This document shows, piece after piece, positions 48,701-61,323 of a stretch of 64,000 bases of DNA. Below the pieces are notes generated by a model. The model was not told the origin of the DNA. It worked only from the letters and a program-made list of their open reading frames with translations, and searched no databases. A program made the position numbers and the translations under genes. The stretch covers positions 62,001 to 126,000 of the forward strand of contig JADCRB010000018.1 of NCBI GenBank assembly GCA_021464245.1, in the 5' to 3' direction. The stretch is from Carallia brachiata (lineage: Eukaryota > Streptophyta > Magnoliopsida > Malpighiales > Rhizophoraceae). Each line of letters opens with the position of its first letter. Within the stretch, counting starts at the first letter, position 1.

Positions 48701-51700
48701 ATTCAGTAGAAAACAAACACAAAGATTAAAGGCCTCAAACTTCCAACCGCCCGATCCTGATGATCACAAACAGAGAATGTTAAGGTTTCACACAAATCAT
48801 AAATCCCAATTTCAATACATTTCCAACTTATAAAAAAAAAAAAAAAATCAACACATCATACACAACAGGAACAAACAAGAAGCTTTCTTGCTAATAAAAA
48901 ACTATAATAATTATTTCACTTTTTACAAATACTAAAGATCAAAATTTTCCTGAATATCATTCCAAAAAAATAAAGCAAATTAAAACCGAAATCGCAACAT
49001 CCGAATCGGAAAAAATAAAATAATAAATACACAAATAAACATAAACAAATAGGATAAATGAAATCAAACCAGATAATTAAAAAGAAAAAAAAAAAAGGAG
49101 GATATTCGACAAAGAACAAACCAGATCAACGAAATCCACAGAAAATGGAATTGAACGATTTAGATGGTTCTAGAATCTCTCTCCCTCTCTCTTTCTCTCT
49201 CTAGGTGCTTTGTATTTAGGTAAAAAGTGAAAATGAGAGGCCGAGGGATTTGAAATCTGTTGGCAAGAAGATTGGAGAATTTATAGGTGATCTCGGCTCG
49301 ACGGCGGAGATAAACAACCGACCCAGGCAGTCTGCGCCTCCAGGAGGGTCCCGTGAGGTCCGTGGAGGAAGTAGAAGAGCCGACAAGTGGCCTCAGATTT
49401 GCACCAATATTTTTTTTTCTTTTTTTTTTTATTTTATTGATTAATGGTTTTTTTTTTTTTTTTTTTGTCTCCCAGCAGCCATAAAGTTAGGAAATGATTT
49501 TTTTGGTTTAAAATTTATAATATTAAATGTATTTAAGATAATATTGGGTATTTAATTTTTTTAAGAGAAAAAAAAAAAAAGTTCTTCAATGGCTTAATTG
49601 CTTGACTAATTTCTCTACACAAATACCTTTGTTTTTTGTGTTATTATTTGAAGTGAAACATTTTTGAACATGTAGTAGTGGATATGTATACACGTAATGA
49701 CTTAAGTTATTAAATTTTAATAAAATATTACATTTAACAAAAAAAATAATAAATTATTACATATTATTTAATTAATTATATATTTTATGTATTTTATTAA
49801 ATGTGTGTAAGTTATTGTTCTTATTTCAATGTAATTCGCGCTAAAGTCTGAAAAGTCCGAGTTGGACCGCGTCCGGGTTGCTTTGAGCCTTCAAAGAGTG
49901 CGTGTGCGTGGGGCGCAATCTATCTATTTTTAATTCCGTTTCCTATTTTTTCTTTTTTTTCTTTTTTTTTTTTTGTCTAAACTTATCGTTCTTTATAAAA
50001 AAAATTGAGAAAAGCAAATTTTGTGGTCTGGATCTTCTTGGATTGAAAGCACAAAGGCCTTGCTTTCGTCTTCTCGGGCTTTTGATCCATTGGGCCTTTA
50101 ACTCCTTACCTCATGGGGTGCACATTTTCATGAAGCCGTTGCCAGGGGTGGTTCCTAAGATCCAGCAGGATCTTCACGGCGTAACATGGCCACGGTTGGT
50201 GGTTTCTTAGAGGCCCTTTTCTCCTAGCATGCCATGTCGTCCAATTAGACCAAAAAAAAATATATATATATATATTAAAGAACATCTTCATAAAAATGAT
50301 ATTTCCATTTTAGTAAGAATAATGATATTTATCACGGTTCAATTTTGTCCAATTTTCCAACTATCTTACATGAAAAACTAAATGCTTATCTTCGAGCTGT
50401 CTCTACAGAATCTCTCTGCTAAAATTGTTTTATGCATAAAATAATTATTAAAAAAATAGAGCGAAATTGAATCGTGGCAAATAATATTAATCATATCATA
50501 AAACTCGTGGATAAGGGTACTACCAGCCTAATTCCTTTATGCCTTCTCCTGTCAAGGAACCCAATTCTTTCTTTCTTTTTTAAGTTTGTAGTCTTGTGAT
50601 TAAGAGTTCATATTTAAACATTTAAAGAAAAAGAAGGATTGTAAATCTAGTAAGGGTTCAAACTCTCACTTAATGTAGTGCGAGTCAAAAGGATATACAT
50701 TTATTTAATCCTAAATCTTTAGATTTTTTTTATTTAAATCTTAAATCTTTTTGAGATTTCATTTCAATCCTAAACCTTTTAATTTTACTCCAAATCAGTC
50801 CTTCCGTTAGTCAAACTATTAAAAATTACTGTTGACTAATCGAAATTTTTTTAAAAAGATAAAATATACTATTTTAACTCACCAATTAACAGAAATACGT
50901 TGTGTAATCTTAAAAAAATAAAAAAATAAAAAAACTCAAAATTTTAACTTACATGTTACTATTTGAGAGTAAAATACAAACATTTAATAACAAAAAAAAT
51001 TTAAATAATATATTTTACCTTTTTAAAAAAATTTCCGTTAGTGAACAATAATTTTTAATGGTTTAACTAATAAAAAGACTGATTTGACACAAAATCAAAA
51101 GGTTTAAGATTAAAATGAAATTTCAAAAAGGTTTAAAATTTAAATGAAAAAAAAATTTAAAAATTTAATACTAAATAAATGCATATCTCACGAGTCAAAT
51201 GCCTGCCCACAATGCAATCTTTTCTGTTTTTTTTTTTTTTTTTTGTGGTCTTGCTTTTCTGTTTTTTTAGTGTGTTGTAAGGGAATGTTACGACAAAATG
51301 GATACGAGGTTAAAGGGAAAGCCCGGTCCACAGGGCATTATCCTAGTCCAATGCCAATAACACTTTTCTAGCCCAGTCCCGCTCTTCTATATATGCTTTC
51401 TTACCAATGGCCTGAACAGTTAATCAATGCCTCCTTAATGTTAAGGGTTCGATTAGTTGGACGGGCCGCCCATGGACTGTGATAAAGGGGTCATTTCCCT
51501 TTTTTTTTTTTTTTTGTCTTATTCTGTTACACACCAATTTTAAATTTGTTACAAATTAACCTCAAATCTTATATATATGATACATATTGCACATCATTTT
51601 TAAATATGTTACACATGATCTTAAAGATTTTCTCTATCTTAACAGTATTGCTATGCTAAAGATTTTCTCCATCTTAACAGTATTGCTATGCTTGCTGCAT

Positions 51701-52263
51701 GCTAATCTTATCACTTGTATACACAAACTAATTTTTCAAAAAAAAAAAAAAAGATGATGGGATCTACTTAAAGTCTTACCATCTCTCCTCTCTCTTTTTC
51801 TCTCCCGAACCCCCCGGCTTCCCGCCATGGTCCCCGTATCATTTTTCTAATGTTAATCTCCACAATGATTGGGCCAATTTTTGGTCTACACTCAATTAGT
51901 CATCCCGAATCTATAATTTTTGAGAGATAGAATCATCCGAGACAATGTCTTTAATGAGGACTCAGTATATATCGAGTGGCAAAGAAGCATTTTATTTCTT
52001 ATGGTGGCAAGGGATCGAATACTCGTTCATCTTCCCTTATTTCTTGTTTTACGAGGCTTTGACCCTAATTTTAAGCAACTATTTGGTTTACCTGTTACTA
52101 ATTACTGTTACTGTAACTGATTGTTGATTACTGTTACTGACTATTGATTACTTTTATATTAAATAAAATGTCTGAGTAAATTTATCACTAACTATTACTA
52201 TTTAAATAGTGAAATAACTATTTTAACTTTTTTTTTTTTTTTTTCAATATCAAACTTAAATGT
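48701..52263. other. AT-rich intergenic spacer
   Basis: Upstream region of NFXL1 and further AT-rich DNA with many homopolymers. Contains a 35-bp tandem duplication (listed separately). No coding segment was recognised. Confidence 0.6.
51623..51692. repeat. 35-bp tandem duplication
   Basis: Two head-to-tail copies of a 35-bp unit starting AAAGATTTTCTC and ending AGTATTGCTATGCT (51623-51657, 51658-51692). They differ at one visible position (CTAT versus CCAT), so the duplication is fairly recent. Confidence 0.9.
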
Positions 52264-52686
52264 TTGTTATGTATATCATCACATGCCCTCCTCAACAGCC
52301 ATTTTAGAAGAGCGTCTCGAAACTACAATAGTGGATTCTTTGTAGCATTCTATGCAATATTCTTTGTAGCATCACTAGGTATGCATTACACTTCCTACTG
52401 TCAGCTTATGGATGCCTCTTCAAGTAAGTTGCCGAGCAATCCAATTCGAAAATCAGGAAATAGAGAACACATAGTTGAACAAAATGCTGAGAAGGCCTCA
52501 TTTTTATATAAGCCCATGTCACAGTTCAATGATCTTGAGTTTTTCTTTAATCCTGGGAAAGCTACAGATGAGGTAAAGAGACAATCTACAGTTCAGGCAC
52601 ATAAAACTAATGCTAAGGTAAAATTCATTCAACATATGCTAAAATGGTGGAAGCTGGTTTTTCTTACAATTAGTAATAGTTGGTGA
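52264..52686 (+). other. Unidentified exon-like open frame
   Basis: An open frame of 140 codons whose composition is less biased than its surroundings. It has a hydrophobic stretch (FFVAFYAIFFVASLGMHY) followed by a charged, serine-rich part (SNPIRKSGNREHIVEQNAEK). A donor-like AAG/GTAAAA at about 52618 would end an exon. I recognise no family. It may be a gene fragment carried in by duplication or a chance frame; no partner exon was found. Confidence 0.25.
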
Positions 52687-52689
52687 TTT

Positions 52690-54180
52690 TCTCATGCCAA
52701 TGAGAAATTTCTTGGAGAAACCAGTGGCAGCAGTTGTGTGTATGTGCATGCATTGCTTCATATCATTCTTACAAGTCTCAAAGAGCAATATGACTCCTAG
52801 CATGAAGGAAGAGTCAGGGTCCTACGAGAACCAGATAATTTGATATAATAAAAATGAATAGACTAAGGCAGCCTGTCCAAAAGATGATAAAAATGAATAA
52901 TTTATCAGAAGATGCTATCAAAAAGAAAGTTTCCAGGTCAGTGACAGTGAGCATCAATGAAATTTCACATCCCAATCCATGCTCTTCTATCTTTCTTTTC
53001 TACCTAAGTGAAATCAAGCGTAATAGGCAATAACTCATTGCCACTTATATTCAGTAATCAGAGAACCCATCATGTCTGGTTGTTAAATAAGGTGGAACGA
53101 GCAAGCATCCAATATTTGCTTATATGAAGTAATCGAAAAATTTTTAAAAAAAAAATTTATATGCGCCATCATCTCGTATTAAGAAACCAAACCTGAGAGA
53201 GATGGTAAGAAGACATGAGCAAGAAGAAAGAGAAATTTGAAAAAAAAAAAAAAAAAAAAAAGAAGCAAACTTGAAGAAAGCAACGAAGGCAAAACGTCTT
53301 TTACCCTTAACCAGAACAGAAGAATATTGCAAAACAGCTGAGAACGCTAAGAGAGGAAGAAAAGACAAAAATGGAAAGAAGTTAAATTACTAAGGATATT
53401 TTAGTCATAAAAAATACTATCAGCAGCTTAATTTATCAGAAAAAAATAGTTCTTTCTTACTTTTTAAATTAACCACTTTTAAAGATTTTTATCAACAATT
53501 AACAGTTTATTCTTTACATCACCAAAATCTATTTTTCTACTTTTGAAAAAAATAATAACAACAATAATCTTTAAACGCAAAACCAAACACTCCTAAGATA
53601 GAGAGGAAATGTTTTTGATCTTTCGAGGTGATGGTCTCTCTCATCCCTTGGCTACCCTATTACACGAAATAAGGATAACTCTACATATGGCACCCGTTGA
53701 AATTGCAGATTTGTAATGTTCACAAAGAAGAAAAAAATTCAAGTGCACACATGTAAATATGATATTAGCTAATAGTAATAATAATAAATGATACTAGAGC
53801 TTAAGAATTATTTATAAACTATCACCTAAAGTGATAAGTTAATATATTTTTTATCAAATCGATTTGAGTTTAAGTTCTCGCGTTATTATCCGGCCTATTA
53901 AGTAAAATTTGTGCTTAGGTACAGTATTAAATTTAAAACTCGTTAACATTATAGTCGGTGTGAGAAAAACTCATTAGACCCTATCAGTTCTTTGGTATAA
54001 GTTTTTCCTATAAAAAAGATTGAATAATAACAAAACATATAATTTTTGATTTCGTCTCACATATACAATAATTTTTATACTGATTATACATATTTTTTTA
54101 TGAGAAAAAAATCATTTACAAAGTACAGTTACAAACTCCATTTTCTTTTGTTAAATATTGCTGCTCTTATGATTTTAATC
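52690..54180. other. AT-rich spacer
   Basis: No recognisable gene or element ends. A-runs occur at 53238-53261. Confidence 0.55.
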
Positions 54181-54566
54181 AAAGATGTACGGACACGCCT
54201 ATTTTAAGGAAGTGTCCATGTCGGACACTTTTCGGACACGGACACGGATACGCTGAGGACACACGGACACGACTAACAAAAAGAAAATTAGAAAAGTAAA
54301 AAAATGAAAAGGGATAGCTCTGCTTGTCGCTGCCTTTTTTTTTATTTTTTTAATTCAAATGAAAGAGACTGAGAATTAGGAAAGATTTGAATTTTTTTTT
54401 AAATTATCGTTTTTTATTAATATTTATTATTTAATATGTATTGTAAGATCTTAAATATACTTAAAAAATATATTTTATAAGATTTATTTTAATAAAAATT
54501 AAATTTATATATGTTATATTTTAAGTTATAATTATATTTTATTTTAAATAATAATATTTACTTTAT

Positions 54567-54604
<38 letters not shown>

Positions 54605-54707
54605 CGTGTCTATCTCGTATCCGTGTCCTCAATTTTTTAAAATTGACGTGTCGCAGTATCCGTATCCGCTGTATCCATGTCGCCGTGTCCGTGTCTGTGC
54701 ATCCTAA
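54181..54707. mobile_element. Probable non-autonomous DNA element with GTGTCCG-rich inverted ends
   Basis: The left end (AAAGATGTACGGACACGCC) and the reverse complement of the right end (TTAGGATGCACAGACACGG) pair imperfectly. The flanking 80-100 bp on each side are packed with GGACACG words on the left and CGTGTCC words on the right. The middle is AT-rich with TA repeats at 54559-54604. This layout fits a hAT-like MITE, but no clean target duplication was found. Confidence 0.55.
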
Positions 54708-55992
54708 GATCTTATCTGTCTCTAACAACTTCTTCTGATTTTGCTTGAAGCATCGCTACCAACCACTTAGACTTTTATTTATTTGTTTTTGTAAGAACAA
54801 TCTTAAAGCCCCATTACCTACGTCAACCTAATATATTCAGTCTTTCTACGGAAATGCTCGAGCAAAGACTTGACTTTTCTAATAACCCACCGAATATTTC
54901 CGTGGTTACAAATTGCGATACGGTAGAAGACTTGGAAACTGGAAAAAACAAAAAAAAAAAAAAAAAAAAAGAGAGAAAGAAGACTTGCAAACTTTGTGTT
55001 GCATAAGTCATAATTATAATCAATTCTTGCTGCCATGAGTAGTTTCGGTTTTTTTTTCACCGGTCGATGAATGCTACGAGAAAAAGATTTTCGACAATTC
55101 GGTATTTTGAATTTTGACTTAACATAAAATTAAAACAAATTTATGGGAAGGTCGAAATTCTGAATATACATAAGAAAAAATTCATGTGTTAAAACTTTGA
55201 AAAACGAATATAACATATCAAAGTTTTTTGGAAAACCGAATCCTTGAAATTCTTTCAACAATCGATCCAAAGCTGGGCAATTTTTAAATCTAGAGATTTA
55301 GTTTTAAGTAGGCCAAGCTACTTAACGTAACTCTAGATTGTGGTCAGGGAAGAGCCAAAGAGAAAATATAAGGTTGACAAGCCGTGTGTAGGCACTGTTA
55401 AAACTATTTCATCTAAGTAAGAGTTAAGGGTTATAATTCGAACAACAACATTATTTGGTTATAAATTTCTGACATTATATCGAAAATTATTCTAACTAAA
55501 GCTTAATTTAACGGATGGGACTTAAAATACGAATTTTGTATTAAATTCTAATTCACACAGAATTTAAATAAACATTAAGATTGCCACAAAACGGACCATA
55601 TAATTTGGTCGTATCTTACAAGATTCTATATGATAATCTTGTAAAGATTCTAATCAAAGAAAAAAAAAAAGATGTGAAAAACTTATCTCGCATCTTTGTC
55701 TACCAAAATGTTAGACAATATGTTGGCAGTTGGCACCTGCCCACTGCGATCGGGCCTCTTTCTTCTACGGAAGCATACATATATAGCCCTTAAATAGAGA
55801 AACAGTTGATAGATAGTGAAATTCTATCCGAACACAAAAAAAAAAAAAAAGAAAGAAAGAAAGAACTTACGAGCATGATGCACAAAATAAAAAAATATTA
55901 TTTTTTAAAAAATTACTATGTTTTTCGTTTGAAGGTTCAAAATTTTTAGAAAAATTACTTTTTAATATCTAGAATTTACATGCTAGCTCATA
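54708..55992. other. AT-rich spacer between elements
   Basis: No coding segment recognised. Short A-runs occur near 54951-54970 and 55837-55850. Confidence 0.5.
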
Positions 55993-55993
55993 T

Positions 55994-56266
55994 TTAGGAT
56001 CTATTTATTTACTGTAAAATAACTTACATTTATAAAATATTTACAGAAAAGAATATTTGCAGTGAAAATAATAATTTTTTTTATCATTTATTTATAATAC
56101 AATTTGTGTTTTTCCTAAAAATAACTTTAGCTCTGTAAAAGGAAAACTTATTTTACCTGAAAATCTGAAAATTTCTCCCAAATTTTACCTATTTAAAATA
56201 TTTTCCGTAAAACAAATGCTGGAAAACATGTAAAATTTTTTCCTATAAAACACAAACACAGCCTTA
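55994..56266 (-). mobile_element. Tourist-like MITE, copy 2 (inverted), TTA target duplication
   Basis: The body is 55997-56263 (267 bp), bounded by TTA at 55994-55996 and 56264-56266. It is the reverse complement of the copies at 36835 and 56910, sharing the blocks GGAAAACTTATTTTACCTGA and AAAATATTTTCCGTAAAAC. Confidence 0.82.
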
Positions 56267-56906
56267 GTTTTGATCCGACGCATATTTACTCTTCCGACTC
56301 AATTTTTCTATCTACAAATCCTCCGGTGAAAAAAATACTGGGCTCACAATTACCGCACCTTGTAAATAAAGAGTGCAATTATGTACAATGCAAATGTAAT
56401 TGCCGAGGCAAATAAAAGGGAGGATTATGGTTTATATATCAATTTTGCATTAATTTTATATGTAAATTTTAAATAAATTTTTCGTTAATAATTTAGAGGT
56501 TTTCGGGGTCTCTTATTCCGACTTCCGCGGAGCTCTCAAATAGCATATTTAGACAGCGACGAGTTATCTTTTCCTACAGATGGAAGAAAAAAATAGATAA
56601 ATAGGTAATGTGATGGAGATTTCTTAAATGTTATATTTTGACCAAAAAAAGGAGAGAAAGTTGGATGTTTTTCATTTGCATTCAGTCTAGTTTTTTTTTT
56701 ATGAGTATAGTTTTTTGAACAACGAAATTAAGCTAGATTATAGTTAAAGATGAGTTAGTATATAAATTTTATGTATAAATTTAGAAATTGAAACATCTCA
56801 AATAAAAAAAAATATAGATTTTATGCATAATGAGAAATCTCATACAAAAAAATACGGATCTTATGCATAAAAAATAATTTTTTTAAAAAATTTTGAATTT
56901 TTCTAC

Positions 56907-57192
56907 TAAGTGTGTGTTTGTTTCCAGAAAAAAATTTTACAGGAAAATATTTTACAGGTTTTCCGGCATTTGTTTCACGGAAAATATTTTATATAGGCAA
57001 AATTTGGGGAAAATTTTTAGATTTTCAAGTAAAATAACTTCTCCTTTTGCAGAGCTGAAGTTATTTTCAGGGAAAGCACAAACTGTACTATAAGTAAGTG
57101 ACCAAGAAAAATCATTATTTTTATTGCAAATATTTTCCCCTGCAAATATTTTACAAATGTAAATTATTTTACAGCAAACAAACGGACCCTAA
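56907..57192 (+). mobile_element. Tourist-like MITE, copy 3, TAA target duplication
   Basis: The body is 56910-57189 (280 bp) with TAA at 56907-56909 and 57190-57192. Ends are GTGTGTGTTTGTTTCC on the left and AAACAAACGGACCC on the right. It lies about 650 bp from copy 2 in opposite orientation and about 1.1 kb upstream of the glutamine synthetase start. Confidence 0.85.
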
Positions 57193-58121
57193 AAGATCTG
57201 CTATTTTCTTTTTCCTACTAAAAGAAATGCTAATTTTTCAAAAAAAATAATTATTTTTTATTGTATGCCTCGCACTCGCTGACTCATGCGCTGCTTTCTT
57301 CGGCCGGAATTTGTCTGTTTTCCAATCTTTTTCCAAAATCAAAGGGACCAAAAAAGTAATGGAAAATCTGCGCAAATTGAAAATTTGAAAATTCTTTGTG
57401 GACCCCTCAAGTTGCCATCGTCACCTACCACAGGCCAACCATTCAAATCCCTATTAGAAAGAGAACGTAATTACAGGAATCGAGGAGGTTTATATAATGC
57501 AGTAAAAAAAAAAAAAAGGTTTATATATTTTTTTTATAAAAAAACTTATTGTACGGTTTCTTTTTTTTTTTTAGAAGTTTTTTTTTTTTTGATATTGTAA
57601 AATGGATGATTAAAAAAAATATTGTAAAATATATCAGATTAGTAGAATCGGGAGAGTTTTTTCTTGATACATTAAAAAATAATTAGAATAGATTTTTATA
57701 AATTAAAAAATATAAAATCTTTAAATAGTACAGTTATAATGTGTTTGCTATGAACAAAAAGTATTAAAATAAATATTACAAAAAATTTTTTAAAAAAATT
57801 TTAAGAAAAATTTTTAAAATTTAAAGTAATATTAAATTTAGTTAAATTTTAATTTTAAAAAATAAAATAAAATAAATAAAAACTCTTTAATATATCAATA
57901 AAAAAAACTAAATAATAAAAAAATAAAAAAAAAAACTTTCATATTATATAACACAACTAAAAAATATATTTTGATAAAATTTAAAAAGAAAAACAGCATA
58001 GCATTCTTTAATCATCGTAAAAGAGCCTTTTTTTTTGGCTTTGTGATTATCGACGCCCCAATGGCTAATAGCCAACTTTTTCAAAAAGTCCAACTGATCC
58101 TTCTATCTTCACGTCTCCCCG
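57193..58121. other. Upstream region of glutamine synthetase
   Basis: AT-rich DNA with homopolymers. The only clear regulatory signal is the TATA box listed next. Confidence 0.5.
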
Positions 58122-58130
58122 TATATAAAA
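58122..58130 (+). promoter_or_regulatory. TATA box of glutamine synthetase
   Basis: TATATAAAA stands 136 bp before the ATG at 58258, predicting a 5' UTR of about 100 nt. Confidence 0.7.
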
Positions 58131-58257
58131 GGACTTTTGATTTGGTCATTAGATTCACAAAACCAGAGTAGAATATACGGAAGGAGGAGAATTTGGTGTT
58201 TGGTTATCTCTGTGATTCTGTTTGTTTGGGGTTGGTCCTTTTCCCTTAGACGTGGAC

Positions 58258-61200
58258 ATGTCTCTTCTTTCAGATCTCATCAACTTGAACCTCTCTGATA
58301 CAACTGAGAAGATTATTGCTGAGTACATATGGTCAGTTTTTTTTTTTTTTTCTCTCTCTCTCTTATTGCTTTCTATCTGTGTTTTTCCAGTATCTGTTTC
58401 CATTTTCTTTTTTGATCTCTTTTATCTTTTTTTCTCTGCTCTTGTTTCTGGTTATATGTTATATTTTTTTTATGTTTTTCAGATTGTCAATACATGGGTA
58501 TTAACATTTAAGCTTTTTCTTTAATATAATTAGTTTTTAATGTGTTCTGTTATTGTTTTCCTTAGTGGGGTTGTTTTGTTATTCCGGTTTTCTTCATAAA
58601 GTTTTGATCTTTATGTATAAAGTTTTGATCTTTATGTGCGAACTATGTTGCAGGATCGGTGGATCTGGGATGGACCTTCGCAGCAAAGCCAGGGTAATCT
58701 GACCTTCACTTTTCTTGTATTGTCTTCGTTATTTTCAAGCTTCGCTTTTTTCCTTTTGTTTGTTTTTAAGACCTTGGCTGGCGAAATTTTGTCCAATTCT
58801 CTGGATTTTACGTCGAGCAGACTCTCAGTGGTCCAGTGAGTGATCCCAGCAAGCTTCCTAAGTGGAACTATGACGGTTCAAGCACTGATCAAGCTCCTGG
58901 GGATGACAGTGAAGTCATTTTATAGTATAATTCACTCACTTTCTCACTCTCTCTGCAAGTGTTTGTGTGTATGTGTGTAGTATTTTTTACTGATGGGTGG
59001 ATCTAATGTTGGTTTGTTGTAAAATAGTCCTCAAGCAATATTCAAGGATCCATTTAGGAGGGGCGAAAACATCCTTGTAGGTCCCTTCCACTTATTGAAT
59101 CAAGACTATCTTGTTTTTTTCTTTGTTATTCAATAATCGATAATTGATTTTTTTTGGATTATTGATCGAGAGATTGATTTTATATTAGGTGATGTGTGAT
59201 ACTTACACGCCAGCTGGAGAGCCAATTCCAACAAACAAGAGACATAGTGCTGCAAAAATTTTCAGCCACCCAGATGTTGTCGCTGAAGAGCCATGGTACC
59301 TATAATTTCTTATTTTAATTTCTTTTTCAACTATCATTCTTTAGCTCTGTGCTTTTCCTCTTTTTGTTTCACGGTAGAAAATGCTTGCATTGTTTTATTA
59401 TGGTCGTGTAATTTAATATAAACATACAGGTATGGTATAGAGCAGGAATACACCTTGTTGCAAAAGGAAGTGAAATGGCCTATTGGGTGGCCTGTTGGTG
59501 GATATCCTGGACCTCAGGTATTGAATTTGCCCGTTGACAGACTGTTTTATGTTGATTTGAAACTAATTTTGTTGAATCATACTTTATTAAATTTTCCGTT
59601 AGGAGAGGTTTATCTGTTACTTGTTATTCACATTACATTTTATTAAATTTGTGGAATTTGTTAACTCGATTCCTAAGAACGACGTGTTTGCGTGAGTGAC
59701 CCTTTTTTACCTTAGCCACTTCTAAATCAGCATAAAATTGTCCTTACCAGCATATAGCTTGTTTGCCTCCGGATAACCTACTGCTTTAGCAAAATTGTTG
59801 CTTAATGATGTTGACTACTGCCATACTTGCTATCACTGGTGTCATCAATGCTTTTGCATCAATTTCATTTCTCTATGTGCATTTGTTGATAACTATTTCT
59901 TATTGCCATCAGCCGTGTGGTTTGGTGGTACAGTTGCACTTAATCATAATAACCAGGGTTCAAATCCTAGTATTAACTAAACAAAAATCTATTTCTTATT
60001 CTTCGGAAGCAAGTGCTTTGTACTTTGCTTTATCGCAAGACGGTTAATCCTTGTTTTGTTGATTGCACACAGGGCCCTTACTACTGTGGTGTCGGTGCTG
60101 ATAAGGCCTTCGGCCGTGACATTGTGAATTCTCATTATAAAGCATGTCTTTATGCTGGGGTCAACATTTCTGGAATCAATGGGGAAGTGATGCCTGGCCA
60201 GGTAAATACCTAATAATGGTTTTTAGTCTTTCCCGAGCGTGTTAGTCTCTGTCGAATTTAAAGTTGTCCCATTTTCCTTCAAGGATCTGACATTCTTTAC
60301 TGTGTACGCAGTGGGAATTCCAAGTCGGCCCTGCTGTTGGTATCTCAGCTGGAGATGAGTTGTGGATTGCTCGCTACATTTTGGAGGTACTTTGTTTGAT
60401 GTCATGTGCCAGTCGCAGTTATTAAATGCGAGCTTTATGAGAAACTTATTTTCCTTGGCAAATGTATTATATTTTGTAGAGAATTACAGAGATTGCTGGA
60501 GTGGTCCTCTCCTTTGATCCTAAACCTATCCAGGTCAGATATTGTCTCCGAGGTTTCAAGTCGTTTGTAATAGGCTTACATTGTGCGTCGCACCCATATG
60601 TTTTTCCTTGTCTTACCAGGGTGATTGGAATGGAGCTGGTGCTCATACGAACTACAGGTAAAAATACAGCTTATGGACAACAATATCTGTTTCTTGTTGG
60701 GCATCGTCTTTCTCTAAGTGTACAAATAGACCTTTTTTTAAGACCCATTGCCAGAAGGAACCTAATGAAGCTTTTTACTGTAAATTCAGCACCAAGTCCA
60801 TGAGGAGCGATGGGGGATACGAAGTCATCAAAAAGGCCATTGAAAAGCTTAAATTGAGGCACAAGGACCACATTGCTGCTTACGGGGAAGGCAACGAGCG
60901 CCGATTGACCGGACGTCACGAAACAGCCGACATCAACACCTTTACATGGGTAAGAACTTCTTCAGTAACATGATTCATTTATTTGTAGAAAATCTAGTGG
61001 ACCGGGTTGCTATCTCCACCATTGTGGGTGAAATAGCTTGAGAGCATATCAAGTAAATTGCTCGATGTTAATATGCTAAGATGGTGATCACTCTCCATGT
61101 CTGCCATGGAGTCTGGTGCATCTCGAGCTCTACAAAGTCGATAATTTTGACCCAAACTGTTGAATTTAACAGGGTGTGGCAAATCGTGGCCTCGGTGAGA

Positions 61201-61323
61201 GTTGGAAGGGAGACTGAACAGAATGGTAAAGGTTATTTCGAGGACAGAAGGCCTGCCTCCAACATGGATCCTTACGTCGTCACCTCCAAGATTGCAGAGA
61301 CGACCATACTCTGGAAACCATAA
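58258..61323 (+). CDS. GLN1: Cytosolic glutamine synthetase GS1, twelve exons (2-nt deficit in the last exon)
   Basis: ATP-dependent ligation of ammonium to glutamate; main cytosolic ammonium assimilation and remobilisation enzyme. Exons: 58258-58331, 58654-58693, 58821-58924, 59028-59076, 59189-59295, 59430-59517, 60073-60201, 60312-60386, 60480-60533, 60620-60657, 60790-60949, 61173-61323. Family signatures: [12 protein letters not shown] start, [109 protein letters not shown] and [19 protein letters not shown]. There is no plastid transit peptide or GS2 C-terminal extension. The exon sum is 1069 nt against 1071 for the usual 356 residues. Two bases are missing at 61188-61191, where [14 protein letters not shown] should read. 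All other junctions are in phase. AATAAA at 61330 follows the stop closely. Confidence 0.94.
59910..59985 (+). repeat. tRNA-like SINE fragment in GS1 intron 6
   Basis: GTGTGGTTTGGTGGTACAG (box A-like) is followed about 40 bp later by GGTTCAAATCC, a textbook pol III box B. This spacing is that of tRNA-derived SINE heads. No full tRNA cloverleaf or poly(A/T) end was found, so it is probably a truncated SINE. Confidence 0.5.

Noticed and set aside
59910..59985. Possible tRNA gene
   Set aside because: Box A and B are present but no acceptor stem or anticodon arm can be paired, so a SINE remnant is more likely.
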